Shown here piece by piece: positions 11,068 through 21,937 of a DNA stretch of 64,000 nt (within the stretch, counting starts at the first letter, position 1; every line of letters starts with the position of its first letter). The position numbers and the translations under genes were made by a program. Location of the stretch: NCBI RefSeq assembly GCF_022965805.1, contig NC_133104.1, positions 21,340,912 to 21,404,911 of the forward strand, read 5' to 3'. This DNA comes from Primulina eburnea. Taxonomy: Eukaryota; Streptophyta; Magnoliopsida; Lamiales; Gesneriaceae. The notes beneath the pieces are model-generated. The model did no database searches and was not told where the DNA came from. It saw nothing but the letters and a program-made list of their open reading frames with translations.

Positions 11068-11683
11068 ATATATATAATAATAAGTGATGAAATATTTATT
11101 GTATCAAAATTAAACAACAAATCAAGATAACCACTTTAATGGTATCAAGCATTTGATGTAAATTAATAACAACAAATAATTCATTTTTATACCTACAATA
11201 AAAATAAGTTAGCTAAATGAAAAGAAATAAAGAAAGAATATACAAAATATAAACAATCTTACTTCACCAAGAATGCATCCTCTTCACCTTGACATAATAG
11301 ATTTAGCTTGCCATAAGTTTACTTTTGATCAATACTAAAATATCACTCATAGTTGAGAACATGAAAGAAAATATATTGGAACTTAAAACTTTGACACACA
11401 CTCACACTATATTTTACAATGAAATAGAATGATTTTCAAGCTAGCACAAGGCCTCTATTTATAGGCCAAATGAGAGAAAGGGTCAAAAATTCTATTAATG
11501 CCATGTAGTTGTAATAGTATTCTTTGTCTCCTCAACTCCAATTCCATGTCCCTTTTTTCAATGCCTTGTTCCACGACTTTTCTCACCGCTTTGACTCTGA
11601 TTAAGGCCACAAACATGTGGGGAATTTTGTGTAGATGAGTTTGGCCACTTGATTCACCTCATTTGGATAAATATTGAAATATT
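10224..11683 (-). repeat. Element E 3' LTR (truncated on its inner side)
   Basis: Matches 19899-21243 plus 38340-38427 of the 5' LTR, then loses recognisable identity near 11683. The last 350 or so bases of the 5' LTR (38428-38783, start of U3) have no counterpart here. It also has a longer (TA)n run (11027-11065) than the 5' LTR. A TATA box (minus CCTATAAATAG) is at 11455-11465. Confidence 0.85.
10611..11008. repeat. Tandem hairpin array with constant loop (E 3' LTR)
   Basis: Three hairpins at 10611-10662, 10734-10785 and 10955-11008. The first has perfect 14-bp arms ATATTTCATTTAGG / CCTAAATGAAATAT around a 24-base loop containing CAACCGGCAGAGCCACGCTA; the others have 12-13 bp arms and the same loop. 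Between them lies a minisatellite built on GTTAGTTGCGA(T/G)AAAGTAAA. The right LTR has the same set at about 20286-20690. Confidence 0.85.
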
Positions 11684-11965
11684 CTTTCAGGTCAAAATAT
11701 TTTATGAATAGCTAGTTTTCACTCATGGAGTTGGAATGAATATTAACTCTCATTGAAAAAGACTAAGTATTAAAGCAGACAATTAAATAAACTAATATTG
11801 AAAACAAAATAGGAAAATTTACAAAGAATAAAATCCCCTTTCTTTTCTTTTTTTTATCTTTTTTTTTTATCTTTTTTTTTATATTTTTTTTAATAATGTG
11901 ACTGCAAAATTTTACAATAACATAAACTTTTTTTTTCCCAAACATTTTACCAAAAATATCTATAT

Positions 11966-12015
<50 letters not shown>

Positions 12016-12828
12016 ATTTATATAACAGATACATTCGACTATCTTTGAAACTTATCTAGCACAAACAAATCTTTTTGTTTGTTTTTGTTTTTGTTTTTTT
12101 TTTTTATTAAGAACACATTGATAGTACATCAATCAAATCTTGAAAAAAAACAAATATTACAATGAATAAAGTATTTTGCAGTCCGTTATTTATTTACATC
12201 TTTTCTTTCTTTTTTTTTCAATAAATATTTTTTTTAGGGGAATTATATTCTTGTAATTAACCATTTTTTAATAATCAATAAAAGTTTATTAATTGTTTTC
12301 TCATTTCTCACCACTTACTCACAAAAGATGTGTGAGTATATATTATACTTTTACAAAAAATTCTTTCAATTATACATGTTAACAACCATACAAATCATAT
12401 CTTTTAACTATATTCTTATAAAAATTTTAGAAATTATTTATTTGAAAACACACACACAAATATATACATATATGTAAATAAATAAACACATCTATTATAT
12501 ATTTTATATTAATTGATCAAAATATATATGTATATAAATTGGTACATATGAAAACTAATTTTTCTTGTAGTCTGTAATTTGAATATAATGAATATTAAAA
12601 TCTAGTGTATTGTGATTTTCCGATAATTATTAACTAATGCGTCTCAGGTGCATTTTACTGACACCTTACTCGACATTGAACTAAAACGTATTATTATTAT
12701 TACTACATATTTTTATTTTTATATAAAAAAAATTAAACAGAAGAAGAAGAAGAAGAAGAAGAAGAAATTATTCATACCTTAAAAAAAAAAAAACATTAAA
12801 AACATACCGTTGAATCGCAAGTTTAGCA
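11684..12828. other. AT-rich spacer with simple repeats
   Basis: No gene recognised. Holds poly-pyrimidine runs (11838-11890), a (TA)n block (about 11959-12011) and a (GAA)n run (12738-12765). It forms the left part of a block that replaces the inner end of E's 3' LTR. Confidence 0.6.
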
Positions 12829-13458
12829 TCACATGAATTTTCTTTTCTTACTCTTGGATGTTGGCCAATTAAGTTGAGATAAGAATGGATCTGGTTCATG
12901 ACTAAATCCTTGCAGTAAATCAATAAGTTCACCTTCACTTGTAGCAGAAAGTAACATCCTTTGCGAAGCTAATGAAATAAATCCCTGATCCACAACATCA
13001 TCAAGAAACGATAACAATTTATCATAATAATTGTTAACATTTAACAAACCAATTGGCTTATTGTGGATATTTAATTGTGCCCAACAAACAGTATGAAATA
13101 TTTCTTCCAAAGTACCGAAACCTCCTGGTAAAGCAATGAAAGCATCTGAATGTTCAATCATTTGAGTAATTCTTTCATACATGTTGTCCACTTTCATTTC
13201 TTCTCCTATTGTTGGTCCTGTAAGATTGGCTAAAGTAATCGGAATAATGCCTAAGACTTCACTTCCACCTGCATGCGCAGCTTTTGCAACTTTTCCCATG
13301 AGGCCAACTTCACCACCACCATATACCAAATGAATCTTGTTTTTAGCAAGTGCTATTCCAAGCTTTTCTGCTACTTCTTCATAAATTGAATCTTTTCATG
13401 CACTAGATCCACAAAATACACAAATATTTTTGATTTTACTTACCGTGGACGTTGACAT
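12829..13458 (-). pseudogene. LOG-like cytokinin riboside 5'-monophosphate phosphoribohydrolase, intronless, one nonsense codon
   Basis: From ATG at 13458 the minus strand encodes 209 codons plus stop in one frame, about the usual LOG length, interrupted only by TGA at codon 21 (13396-13398), after ICVFCGSSA where family members have a Gly-Lys type sequence. Seen: N-terminal nucleotide-binding start CVFCGSS, the VYGGGEVGLMG loop (about 45-55), a MYERITQM helix with the conserved Arg (about 96) and the signature PGGFGTLEE (about 111-119), then WAQLNIHNKPIGLLN and a basic tail. LOG enzymes release active cytokinin bases from their riboside monophosphates in the cytosol and nucleus. Plant LOG genes normally have several introns; none is seen here, so a copy made from spliced mRNA is the simplest reading. 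It lies between E's pol and truncated 3' LTR, same strand as E. If the downstream initiation is ignored it is inactive; a shorter protein would lack the N-terminus. Confidence 0.88.
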
Positions 13459-13746
13459 GTTGAGAAATATGTTTTCTGTAATTGTTAGATCACAGCATAT
13501 GAATTTATAAGCGTAACATGCCAAAAGTCAATATTTGAACAGGAAATTATTATTATTAAAAGAAAATAAAAATGACAAAATTAAAACAAATATATAAAGC
13601 GTAGTTGTGATTGTGGCTCACATCTTCCTCTGATTTTACGTTCAGTAACGGCTTCAACGCCTTCTATGAGTCGAGGATATGCTTCCCATCCAATTTTCTT
13701 ATAAATTGGCAAACAGGGTCTTTTAACGTCAGATTCCCAAGACGAG

Positions 13747-13814
<68 letters not shown>

Positions 13815-13987
13815 CTTATCTAAATAGACATGCGTTACTACAGTAGGATCTTTGTAAAGCTGATTCCACCGTCCATATTGATATTCCTCATGTTGAAATT
13901 GCCACCATAGTTTAAGAAGTTCATTTTGCACGTATCCACTAGAATGCGTATCAAGAACCTCTAGAAAATTATCCAAAGACTCTTTAC
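13459..13987. other. Spacer with (TA)n microsatellite and unassigned open stretches
   Basis: A long (TA)n run occupies about 13748-13810. On the minus strand 13826-14035 is open in a frame overlapping the end of the cysteine-rich ORF, with a Trp-rich segment (LLKLWWQFQHEEYQYGRW); 13600-13745 is also open (CLPIYKKIGWEAYPRLIEG). I recognise neither, and neither has a clear start codon. Confidence 0.45.
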
Positions 13988-14340
13988 TCAGACCATTCTT
14001 AATGAATAAAATTTTATCTTCCCTTTCATTGACGTCATTCCAACATTTTTGTATTTCCCATTACAAGTCCACCTTGCACATTTATAACATCCACCTATAC
14101 GTTTAGCTCTTCGCTTTTTAGCATATGTTCTTTTACCAAATCCTGACATATGTTTTATTATTATTTCACTTGCTTCCCCAACCAATCGGACTTTTGCTTC
14201 AATTATCAAATGGACATCACTCGGTATGCCATATGACATCATCAACCTTAGCCGCTCACATCTAGCTTTATAAATTTTCTTCAACGCATTATCAGGTAAA
14301 CAAGCAAAATATTTACGAAGATTCATGATACACGCATCCA

Positions 14341-14341
<1 letters not shown>
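13988..14341 (-). pseudogene. Small basic cysteine-rich ORF resembling carlavirus nucleic-acid-binding protein
   Basis: 117 codons from ATG at 14341. The segment YAKKRRAKRIGGCYKCAR (about residues 72-89) combines an arginine/lysine cluster with a CxxC pair, and is preceded by a helix containing GIPSDVHLIIEAK. This order (PSD-type helix, Y-A-basic cluster, zinc-finger cysteines) is what I know from the 11-16 kDa RNA-binding proteins at the 3' end of carlavirus genomes (Betaflexiviridae). The second cysteine pair expected in that family is not intact, and an overlapping open frame follows, so a frameshift is likely. Hence a decayed endogenous viral fragment is my best guess; an unrelated plant zinc-knuckle protein is possible. 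It is on the same strand as the LOG copy and element E. Confidence 0.4.
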
Positions 14342-14394
<53 letters not shown>

Positions 14395-14512
14395 TTTCAA
14401 TTATTTTGGAAAAACTGAAGAAACCGACTTAGACAGTCACGGAGTACCGTTATCCGCCACTTAACCGGGAAATGAACTAGAATCTGCAAAAACAAAATGA
14501 AAATATCAACAA
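14342..14512. other. (ATT)n/(AT)n microsatellite and E sequence downstream of pol
   Basis: A (ATT)n run followed by (AT)n spans about 14341-14395 and marks the right edge of the inserted block. 14396-14512 looks like native E sequence just after pol, with a splice-acceptor-like TTTTGTTTTTGCAG on the minus strand. Confidence 0.6.
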
Positions 14513-16228
14513 CTATTGTGGATCATATAAAGGCATAAACTCACCATTAAGAATTTCATTTTCTATAAAAGGCTTAAGTCTTTTCCCATTAACTTTAAAC
14601 ACATAACTATTTTTGGGATTTTCAATATCAACAGCACCATGAGGATAAACAAATTTGACTATAAATGGTCCTGACCACCTCGATCTTAGTTTACCTGGAA
14701 ATAAATGCAAACGAGAATTATAAAGTAAAACTTTTTGTCCAATTACAAATGACTTTCTCATAATATTTTTATCATGAAAGGCTTTTGTTTTATCTTTATA
14801 AATCTTTGAATTTTCATATGCATCATTTCTTAATTCTTCAAGTTCATTTATTTGCAATTTTCTTAATTTAGATACATCATCTAAATTAATATTAAATGCT
14901 TTAATTGCCCAATAAGCTTTATGTTTAAGTTCAACCGGTAAATGACAATGCTTGCCAAAAACTAACCTATATGGTGACATCCCTAATGATGTTTTAAATG
15001 CAGTTCTATATGCCCATAATGCATCAGTTAATCTTAAAGACCAATCTTTTCGATTTGGATTAACTGTTTTTTCTAAAATTTGTTTTATTTCTCTATTTGC
15101 AAGTTCAACTTGACCATTACTTTGAGGGTGATATGGGGTAGAAACTTTATGTGTAATGCCATATTTTCTTAATAAAGAAGAAAATGATTTATTTATAAAA
15201 TGACTTCCCCCATCACTAATTATTGCCCTAGGTATTCCAAATCGACTAAAAATATTTTCTTTTAAAAATTTTATAACAACGTTATGATCATTAGTTCTAC
15301 ATGCAATCGCTTCAATCCATTTTGAAACATAATCAACAGCGACTAAAATGTACGTATATCCAAAAGATAATGGAAATGAACCCATAAAATCTATCCCCCA
15401 ACTATCAAATATTTCAATAATTATGATTGGATTTAAAGGCATCATGTTTCGTTTTGAAATTGATCCCATCTTCTGACAATTTTCACAAGATTTGCAAAAT
15501 AAATGCGTATCTTTGAATAAAGACGGCCAATAAAATCCACATTGTAAGATTTTTGTAGCTGTTTTATTGGATGAAAAATGACCTCCACATGCTTCAGAAT
15601 GACAAAATTTAATAACATTACTTACTTCATTGTCGGGTATGCATCGTCGAAAATTTTGGTCAGGACAATACTTAAATAAGTAAGGATCATCCCAATAAAA
15701 TTTTTTAACTTCTATCAAGAATTTATTCTTATCCTGTGAATTCCAATGAGAAGGCATTTTATTTGTCACAAGAAAATTTACAATGTTAGCAAACCATGGC
15801 ATAATAGTAGCATAAAACAACTGATCATCTGGAAAATTTTCATTTATTGGTATTTCATTATGAGATGATTCAGTCATTATTCTAGATAAATGATCGGCTA
15901 CAACATTTTCTTTTCCTTTTTTATCTTTAATTATAATATCAAATTCTTGTAACAATAAAATCCACCGTATTAATCTTGGCTTAGCATCTTGTTTATTTGA
16001 TAAATATTTTATGGCAGAATGATCGGTGTAAACAATAGTAGTAGAACCAATTAAATAAGATCGAAACTTATCTAATGCAAATACTACTGAAAGTAATTCT
16101 TTTTCAGTAGTTGAATAATTTATTTGGGCACTATTTAAGGTTCTACTAGCATAATAGATTGCATAAGGTTTTCCTTCTTTTCTTTGTCCTAACACAGCTC
16201 CTATAGCATAATCACTTGCATCACACAT
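14513..16228 (-). pseudogene. Element E RNase H and integrase
   Basis: 571 codons open. RNase [15 protein letters not shown] at the start, [13 protein letters not shown] and [11 protein letters not shown]. Integrase: zinc finger ([10 protein letters not shown]), core with the Asp in [11 protein letters not shown], the Asp in [10 protein letters not shown] and the Glu in [14 protein letters not shown]-terminal part ends [10 protein letters not shown]. The upstream RT is in another frame, with a run of T/A near 16291-16299 where the frame slips. All three integrase acidic residues are kept, so this part looks functional apart from the missing fusion to RT. Confidence 0.9.
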
Positions 16229-16278
16229 TAATCCAAATGGTAAAGACCAATCTGGAGGTTGTAAAATAGGTGATGTAA

Positions 16279-17445
16279 TTAAAAGATTATTATTTTTTTA
16301 AAATCATTTTCACATTTTTGAGTCCATTCGAATTGTGTATCTTTTGTTAAAAGATTTGACATTGGTTTAGATATTATGCTGAAATTTTTTATAAACCTTC
16401 TATAAAATCCTGCATGACCCAAAAATGATCGAACTTCTTTGACTGTTTTTGGTGATGTTAAATTAGAAATAACATCAACTTTGGCTTTATCAACTTCAAT
16501 TCCTTTTTCAGATATCACATGTCCTAAGACAATCCCAGATTTAACCATATAATGACATTTTTCCCAATTTAAAACAAGATTTTTTTCTTCACATCTTTTT
16601 AATACTTCTTCTAGATTTTTAAGACAATTTTCAAATGAGTTTCCAAAAACAGTTATATCATCCATAAAAACTTCTACATATTCTTCAATCATATCACTGA
16701 AAATACTTAACATGCATCTTTGAAAAGTAGCCGGAGCATTACATAAACCAAATGGCATTCTTTTAAATGCAAAAGTTCCGAAAGGACAAGTAAAAGTAGT
16801 TTTTTCTTGATCTTCTAATGATATAGGTATTTGATAATACCACGAATACCCATCAAGAAAACAGTAATAAGAATTTCCTACTACTTTTTCTAGAATTTGA
16901 TCTAAAAATGGTAGTGGGAAATGATTTTTTCTAGTTGCATCATTTAATTTTCTATAATCAATACACATACGCCAACTAGATGGAATCCTAGTTTGTAATA
17001 ACTCTCCTTTTTCATTTTTTATAACAGCGATGCCTGACTTTTTAGGTACTACTTGTGTTGGACTTACCCATTTACTATCTGAGATTGGATAGATAATTCC
17101 AGCGTCTAATAGTTTTAATACTTCATTCTTAACAACTTCTTTCATATGTGGATTTAACCTTCTTTGCGGTTGCTGATACGTTTTAGCATTTTCTTCCAAG
17201 TGAATTTTATGTTTACAAATTAAAGGATTCATACCTTTTATATCTTTCAAAGTCCATCCAATTGCATTTTTATATTTTTTAAGTAATTGAATTAAATATT
17301 CTTCTTGATTTGGTAGAAGAGTGGAAGAAATTACAACAGGAAATGTTTTATTTTGACCAAGAAATACATATTTCAATTCTAATGGTAAAGCTTTTAATTC
17401 AAGTTTTGTATTATCATCTTCTTTAAAATTATTTTCAGACTCCAA
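16279..17445 (-). pseudogene. Element E reverse transcriptase
   Basis: 388 codons. Contains CIDYRKLNDATRKNHFPLPF, MPFGLCNAPATFQRC and the catalytic FMDD motif (in EVFMDDITVFGN), then the connection to RNase H (VRSFLGHAGFYRRFIKNF). It is separated from the protease by stops at about 17450-17515 and from RNase H by a frameshift near 16290. An intact Athila-type pol would read through both. Confidence 0.9.
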
Positions 17446-17514
17446 ACTTTCTACTGAAAAAACTTCACATTGTTTATTTAAGTTTTCTTCTTGTATATTT
17501 TATTCCACAATTGT

Positions 17515-18021
17515 TTAAATTTCATTATCATCTTCATTTTCATTTTCATTAATACTTGGTTGTTTACATAAATTAAACACATTAAGTTCTAGAGTCATAT
17601 TTCCAAAAGACAATTTCATTATTCCATTTCGACAATTAATTAAAACATTTGAAGTTGCTAGAAATGGTCGTCCCAATACTACTGGAATTTCATTATGTAC
17701 TTCTATTGGTTGTGTATCTAAAACAATAAAATCTACAGGATATATGAATTTATCAACTTGAACCAACACATCTTCTACAATACCTCTAGGTATTTTGATT
17801 GACCTATCCGCCAGTAAGAGAGTAACAGAAGTGGGTTTTAATTCTCCTAAATTAAGTTTTTCATAAACTGAATAAGGAAGTAAATTCACACTTGCTCCCA
17901 AATCCAACAAAGCTTTTTTAATTTTATTTTCTCCAATAATACATGAAATTGTTGGACAACCAGGATCTTTATATTTTAAACTAGAATTGTTTTGAAGAAT
18001 AGAACTTACTTGTTCAGCCAA
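17515..18021 (-). pseudogene. Element E aspartic protease
   Basis: 168 codons with the retropepsin active site as D-L-G (LLDLGASVNLLPYSVYEKL) and the second conserved segment VVLGRPFLATSNVLIN. Asp-Leu-Gly is common in Athila/Tat elements. Frame breaks on both sides separate it from the gag linker and RT. Confidence 0.85.
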
Positions 18022-18033
18022 GAATGCTTTCTT

Positions 18034-18459
18034 CTACACATGCAATTTTATCTTCACAGTACATAAGTCTTTTAAAAATTTTGCATAGGAAGGTACTTGT
18101 TTAATAGCATCTAATAATGGAATATTTATCTTTACTTGTTTAAAAACTTCATAGATATCAGAATCACTTTTTTGTTTTTTATAATTTGTTAATGCATGAG
18201 GAAATGGTGGAGGTTTATTTGACTTATTTACTATTTCAGATGATTTATCATTCACCATATTATTCTTAAAATTTAAGGTATCATCATTCTCAAAAGTATC
18301 AGAATTATCATCCTTACTCTTTGATTTTAAATGATCCTTGTTTTCATTACTATATGGATCATTAACTATTTTACCACTTCTAAGGGTAATAACAGATTTT
18401 ATTTGATCAATTTTTTCATTTTTTAATTCTTGATTTTGATTTTTAGGATAAGGTTGAGG
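18034..18459 (-). pseudogene. Element E gag-protease linker
   Basis: Minus-strand segment with PPFPHALTNYKKQ and INIPLLDAIKQVPSYAKFLK (18034-18258), the conserved stretch between gag and protease in Athila-like elements. The upstream part (18259-18459) is asparagine/aspartate-rich with stops. Confidence 0.75.
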
Positions 18460-19827
18460 TTAAGATGGAAATTTTCCTTTTTCATGAATATTAAGTGCTG
18501 ATGCAAATTTTGCAAGAGTTTCTTTCAAATCACTCATAGATTGACTGTTTTGAATATTGATAGACTCTTGCTTTTGGATAAATGCATGAATTACTTCTTC
18601 AAAGTTTTTTCTTGGAGGTGTAACATAAGGAATATAACCTTGATGATTTTGGTTATTTTGAAAATATTGTTGTGACGGTTGTGCATTATTATCATTTCTC
18701 CAACTAAAATTAGGATGATTTTTCCATCCCGGATTATATGATGGTGAAAAAGGATCTAGTATTGGTTTTTTATAATTGTTAACATAGTTTGCTTGTTCAT
18801 GGAGACATTCTTTAAATGAAGGTAATGTTGGACAATCTTTTGTAGCATGATCATGTGTATCACATATATGACAAACAATTTCTTGAATACTTTTTAATTG
18901 ACCACTCTTTTTCATTTCTAATGACTCAATTTTTCTTGCTAAAGATGCAAGTTTAGCTTGAATATCTGTATCATCTTTAAGATTATAGATACCACCCCCA
19001 TTTGTTGAATTATTGATTTTAGTTGTTGGTGGTTCTATTGTACCTATATTATCCCAATTTTGAGCATTTTCTGCTAATGAATCCAAATATTCCATAGCTT
19101 CATTTGGGTTTTTATCTTCAAAAGTTCCATTACACATGAATTCTATCATTTGCCTATCTTTAGGTATTAGACCTTCATAAAAGTGAGAAACTATTCTCCA
19201 TGTTTCAAAACCATGATGTGGGCATGTATTAAGTAATTCTTTATATCTATCCCAACATTGATAAAACGTTTCTCCTTGTTTTTGAGAAAAAGTTGTAATT
19301 TGTCTTTTAAAAGAGTTTGTTCTATGGGAAGGGAAAAACTTTTTGAGAAATTGTTGTTGCATTTCTTCCCATGATCTTATTGAACTTGATCTTAAATTTT
19401 GTAGCCATGTTTTAGCTTTATCTTTTAAAGAAAAAGGGAAAAGCTTTAATCGAACTATATCCATGCTACAATTTTGATCATTATAAGTGTTACAAACTTC
19501 CTCAAATTCTCTTAGATGTAAATATGGATTTTCAGAATCTAAGCCATGAAAATTTGGTAAAAGTTGAATAATTTGAGGTTTAAAATTGAAATTAGATGCA
19601 TCGGGAGGAAAAACTAAACAAGATGGGTCACTAGTTCTAATAGGGTTCATATGGTGCCTAAGTGTTCTTAATTGATCATGTTCTTGATTATTATTATTAT
19701 TATTGTTATTATTATCATTATCTTGATTATTTGAATTATCATCCATATTTAAATTATTTTCAGATACTCGAATAAGTCTACCACTTTTTTTTCGACTCCA
19801 AACACTCATACAAGTAAAAACACACAA
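18460..19827 (-). CDS. Element E Gag
   Basis: 455 codons. After an Asn-rich N-terminus (NNQDNDN.. from an AAT/ATT tract at about 19685-19735) comes the retrotransposon gag domain (about residues 75-240, with LLPNFHGLDSENPYLHLREF and WDRYKELLNTCPHHG), then a zinc knuckle CHICDTHDHATKDC (C-x2-C-x4-H-x4-C). It builds the virus-like particle and packages RNA. Initiation at 19827 or at the Met shortly downstream (MDDNSNNQ) is possible; the latter looks more natural. The frame is open but the downstream pol is broken. Confidence 0.85.
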   Translation of the reverse strand: MCVFTCMSVWSRKKSGRLIRVSENNLNMDDNSNNQDNDNNNNNNNNNQEHDQLRTLRHHMNPIRTSDPSCLVFPPDASNFNFKPQIIQLLPNFHGLDSENPYLHLREFEEVCNTYNDQNCSMDIVRLKLFPFSLKDKAKTWLQNLRSSSIRSWEEMQQQFLKKFFPSHRTNSFKRQITTFSQKQGETFYQCWDRYKELLNTCPHHGFETWRIVSHFYEGLIPKDRQMIEFMCNGTFEDKNPNEAMEYLDSLAENAQNWDNIGTIEPPTTKINNSTNGGGIYNLKDDTDIQAKLASLARKIESLEMKKSGQLKSIQEIVCHICDTHDHATKDCPTLPSFKECLHEQANYVNNYKKPILDPFSPSYNPGWKNHPNFSWRNDNNAQPSQQYFQNNQNHQGYIPYVTPPRKNFEEVIHAFIQKQESINIQNSQSMSDLKETLAKFASALNIHEKGKFPS

Positions 19828-19874
19828 TACTTATAAATAAAACATAAATAAAAAATATAAACTTAATTTATACC

Positions 19875-19892
19875 TCCCCGGCAACGGCGCCA
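19875..19892 (-). other. Primer-binding site of element E (Asp tRNA)
   Basis: The plus strand TCCCCGGCAACGGCGCCA equals the 3' end of plant tRNA-Asp including CCA; the minus strand therefore primes from tRNA-Asp, as in Athila elements. It is six bases from the LTR. Confidence 0.9.
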
Positions 19893-19898
19893 AAAACT

Positions 19899-21243
19899 TG
19901 CTACTACTTAAATAATAATTCACCCAAGTGTAGGTTGTCTGAAAGTAATATATTTCGTAAGTACGAGATCGATCCACAAAGAGGTTATTTTGAGTTTAAA
20001 TTTATTAATTTATAGATTACCAAATGCAAGACTGAAGTTTACAAATTATAAATATTGTCAAGGCTTGAGGATTTATTCTTGGTTTATATAATATTGTTTA
20101 ACTAAAAGTAAAACAAAAGAAACCACCATAAATAATGGTTCCAAGAAAATTAAACACATACATAATATAATATAGTTCCCACTATAGAAAATACCGAATT
20201 AACCTATATTGTATATATGGTACCTATGATTATATTATAACTATATAAATAAATAATTGCATAAAGTAAATGTTAGATTAAATCATTATATTTCATTTAG
20301 GACAACCGGCAGAGCCACACTATTGCCTAAATGAAATATATTTATTTAATAAGTTAATTGCAGTAAAGTAAAAGTTAGTTGCGATAAAGTAAATGTTAGA
20401 TTAAATCATTATATTTCATTTAGAACAACCGGCAGAGCCACGCTATTGCCTAAATGAAATATATTGATTTAATAAGTTAATTGCAGTAAAGTAAAAGTTA
20501 GTTGCGATAAAGTAAATGTTAGTTGCGGAAAAGTAAAAGTTAGTTGCGAGAAAGTAAAAGTTAGATGCGAAAAATAAAAGTTAGTTGCGATAAAGTAAAT
20601 GTTAGATTGTTAGATGTTAGTATTAAATCATTATATTTCATTTAAAACAACCGGCAGAGCCACGCTATCGTCTAAATGAAATATTATGATATTATTATAT
20701 AAATATATATATATATCTATATATATAATAATAAGTGATGAAATATTTATTGTATCAAAATTAAACAACAAATCAAGATAACCACTTTAATGGTATCAAG
20801 CATTTGATGTAAATTGATAACAACAAATAATTCATTTTTATACCTACAATAAAAATAAGTTAGCTAAATGAAAAGAAATAAAGAAAGAATATACAAAATA
20901 TAAACAATCTTACTTCACCAAGAATGCATCCTCTTCACCTTGACATAATAGATTTAGCTTGCCATAAGTTTACTTTTGATCAATACTAAAATATCACTCA
21001 TAGTTGAGAACATGAAAGAAAATATATTGGAACTTAGAACTTTGACACACACTCACACTATATTTTACAATGAAATAGAATGATTCTCAAGGTAGCACAA
21101 GGCCTCTATTTATAGGCCAAATGAGAGAAAGGGTCAAAAATTCTATTAATGCCATGTAGTTGTAATAGTATTCTTTGTCTCCTCAACTCCAATTCCATGT
21201 CCCTTCTTTCAATGCCTTGTTCCACGACTTTTCTCACCACTTT
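19899..21243 (-). repeat. Element E 5' LTR, first part
   Basis: Continues at 38340-38783 after element F. TATA box (minus CCTATAAATAG) at 21106-21116. Contains the hairpin array (20286-20690). ACTTT at 21239-21243 is the left duplication of F. Confidence 0.92.
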
Positions 21244-21937
21244 TGTAATAGCCGAGCCCGGTGTACGGTACGGTTTAAGCTTTGCTTGTTATTTGGGTTA
21301 TGTGATTAGATGTTTAGAGTTGTGTTTTGGGCCATAGTATTATTGGTTATTATTGTCTTGAGGTATTAGTTGTTGTTGGTTGTTCGTTTCAGAGTTTCGG
21401 ATCGATTTTAGTTGGTTGAGTTTTGATCTTGGCCGTGACCAGAGTGCACCCGCGCTCTTAGAGGAGTGCCCCCGCGGTGTACTATTCATGATTTTGGAGT
21501 TGGGAAGCCGTGGCAGGACCGCACCTGCGGTAGTGCAAGGGCCGCACCCGTGGTGATGACCGCACCCGCGGTGTCTGCAGCGCCGCACCCGCGGTCCGAG
21601 TGTTCCAGAATTTTGTGTTGTGCCGTGAGCTAGGCGCACCCGCGGTGCTTGTGGCAGCGCACCCGCGGTCTAGGTATGGGCGAGATATGTAGTTACTTCT
21701 TAGGAGTGGTTGGCCATACTTTCCCTTTTCCTTTCTTCTCATTTCCGATTTTCTCTCTTCTAGCAAGGGTTTTCATCCATTTCTTTCACTTCCTATCTTC
21801 GATTCAAGCGTTTAGTTTGCGTTTCGACTTTTCGATCGTGGTTCTCCTTGTTGCTAGGAAGCTATGGTAAGCTTTTGTGCGATTCTTTTAAGGTTTTGAG
21901 TTAAGAGTTGACTTGGGTTTGTTGTTCTTGTGGATTT
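21244..21937 (+). repeat. Element F 5' LTR, first part
   Basis: Continues at 31258-32154 after element G; together 1591 bp versus 1573 bp for the 3' LTR. The 18-bp difference is a unit of the ACCGCACCCGCGGT array (present near 21552-21570, missing near 37065). GATTT at 21933-21937 is the left duplication of G. Confidence 0.93.

Noticed and set aside
11763..12017. ORF rich in Ile-Tyr and Lys; also 13611-13823
   Set aside because: Driven by (TA)n and poly-T tracts.
13988..14341. An active virus genome at this site
   Set aside because: Only one small, probably frameshifted ORF resembles a viral protein; no replicase, movement or coat protein is seen.
19873..19895. Apparent tRNA-Asp gene 3' end
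   Set aside because: Only the last 18 bases match and they adjoin the E LTR: it is the primer-binding site, not a gene.
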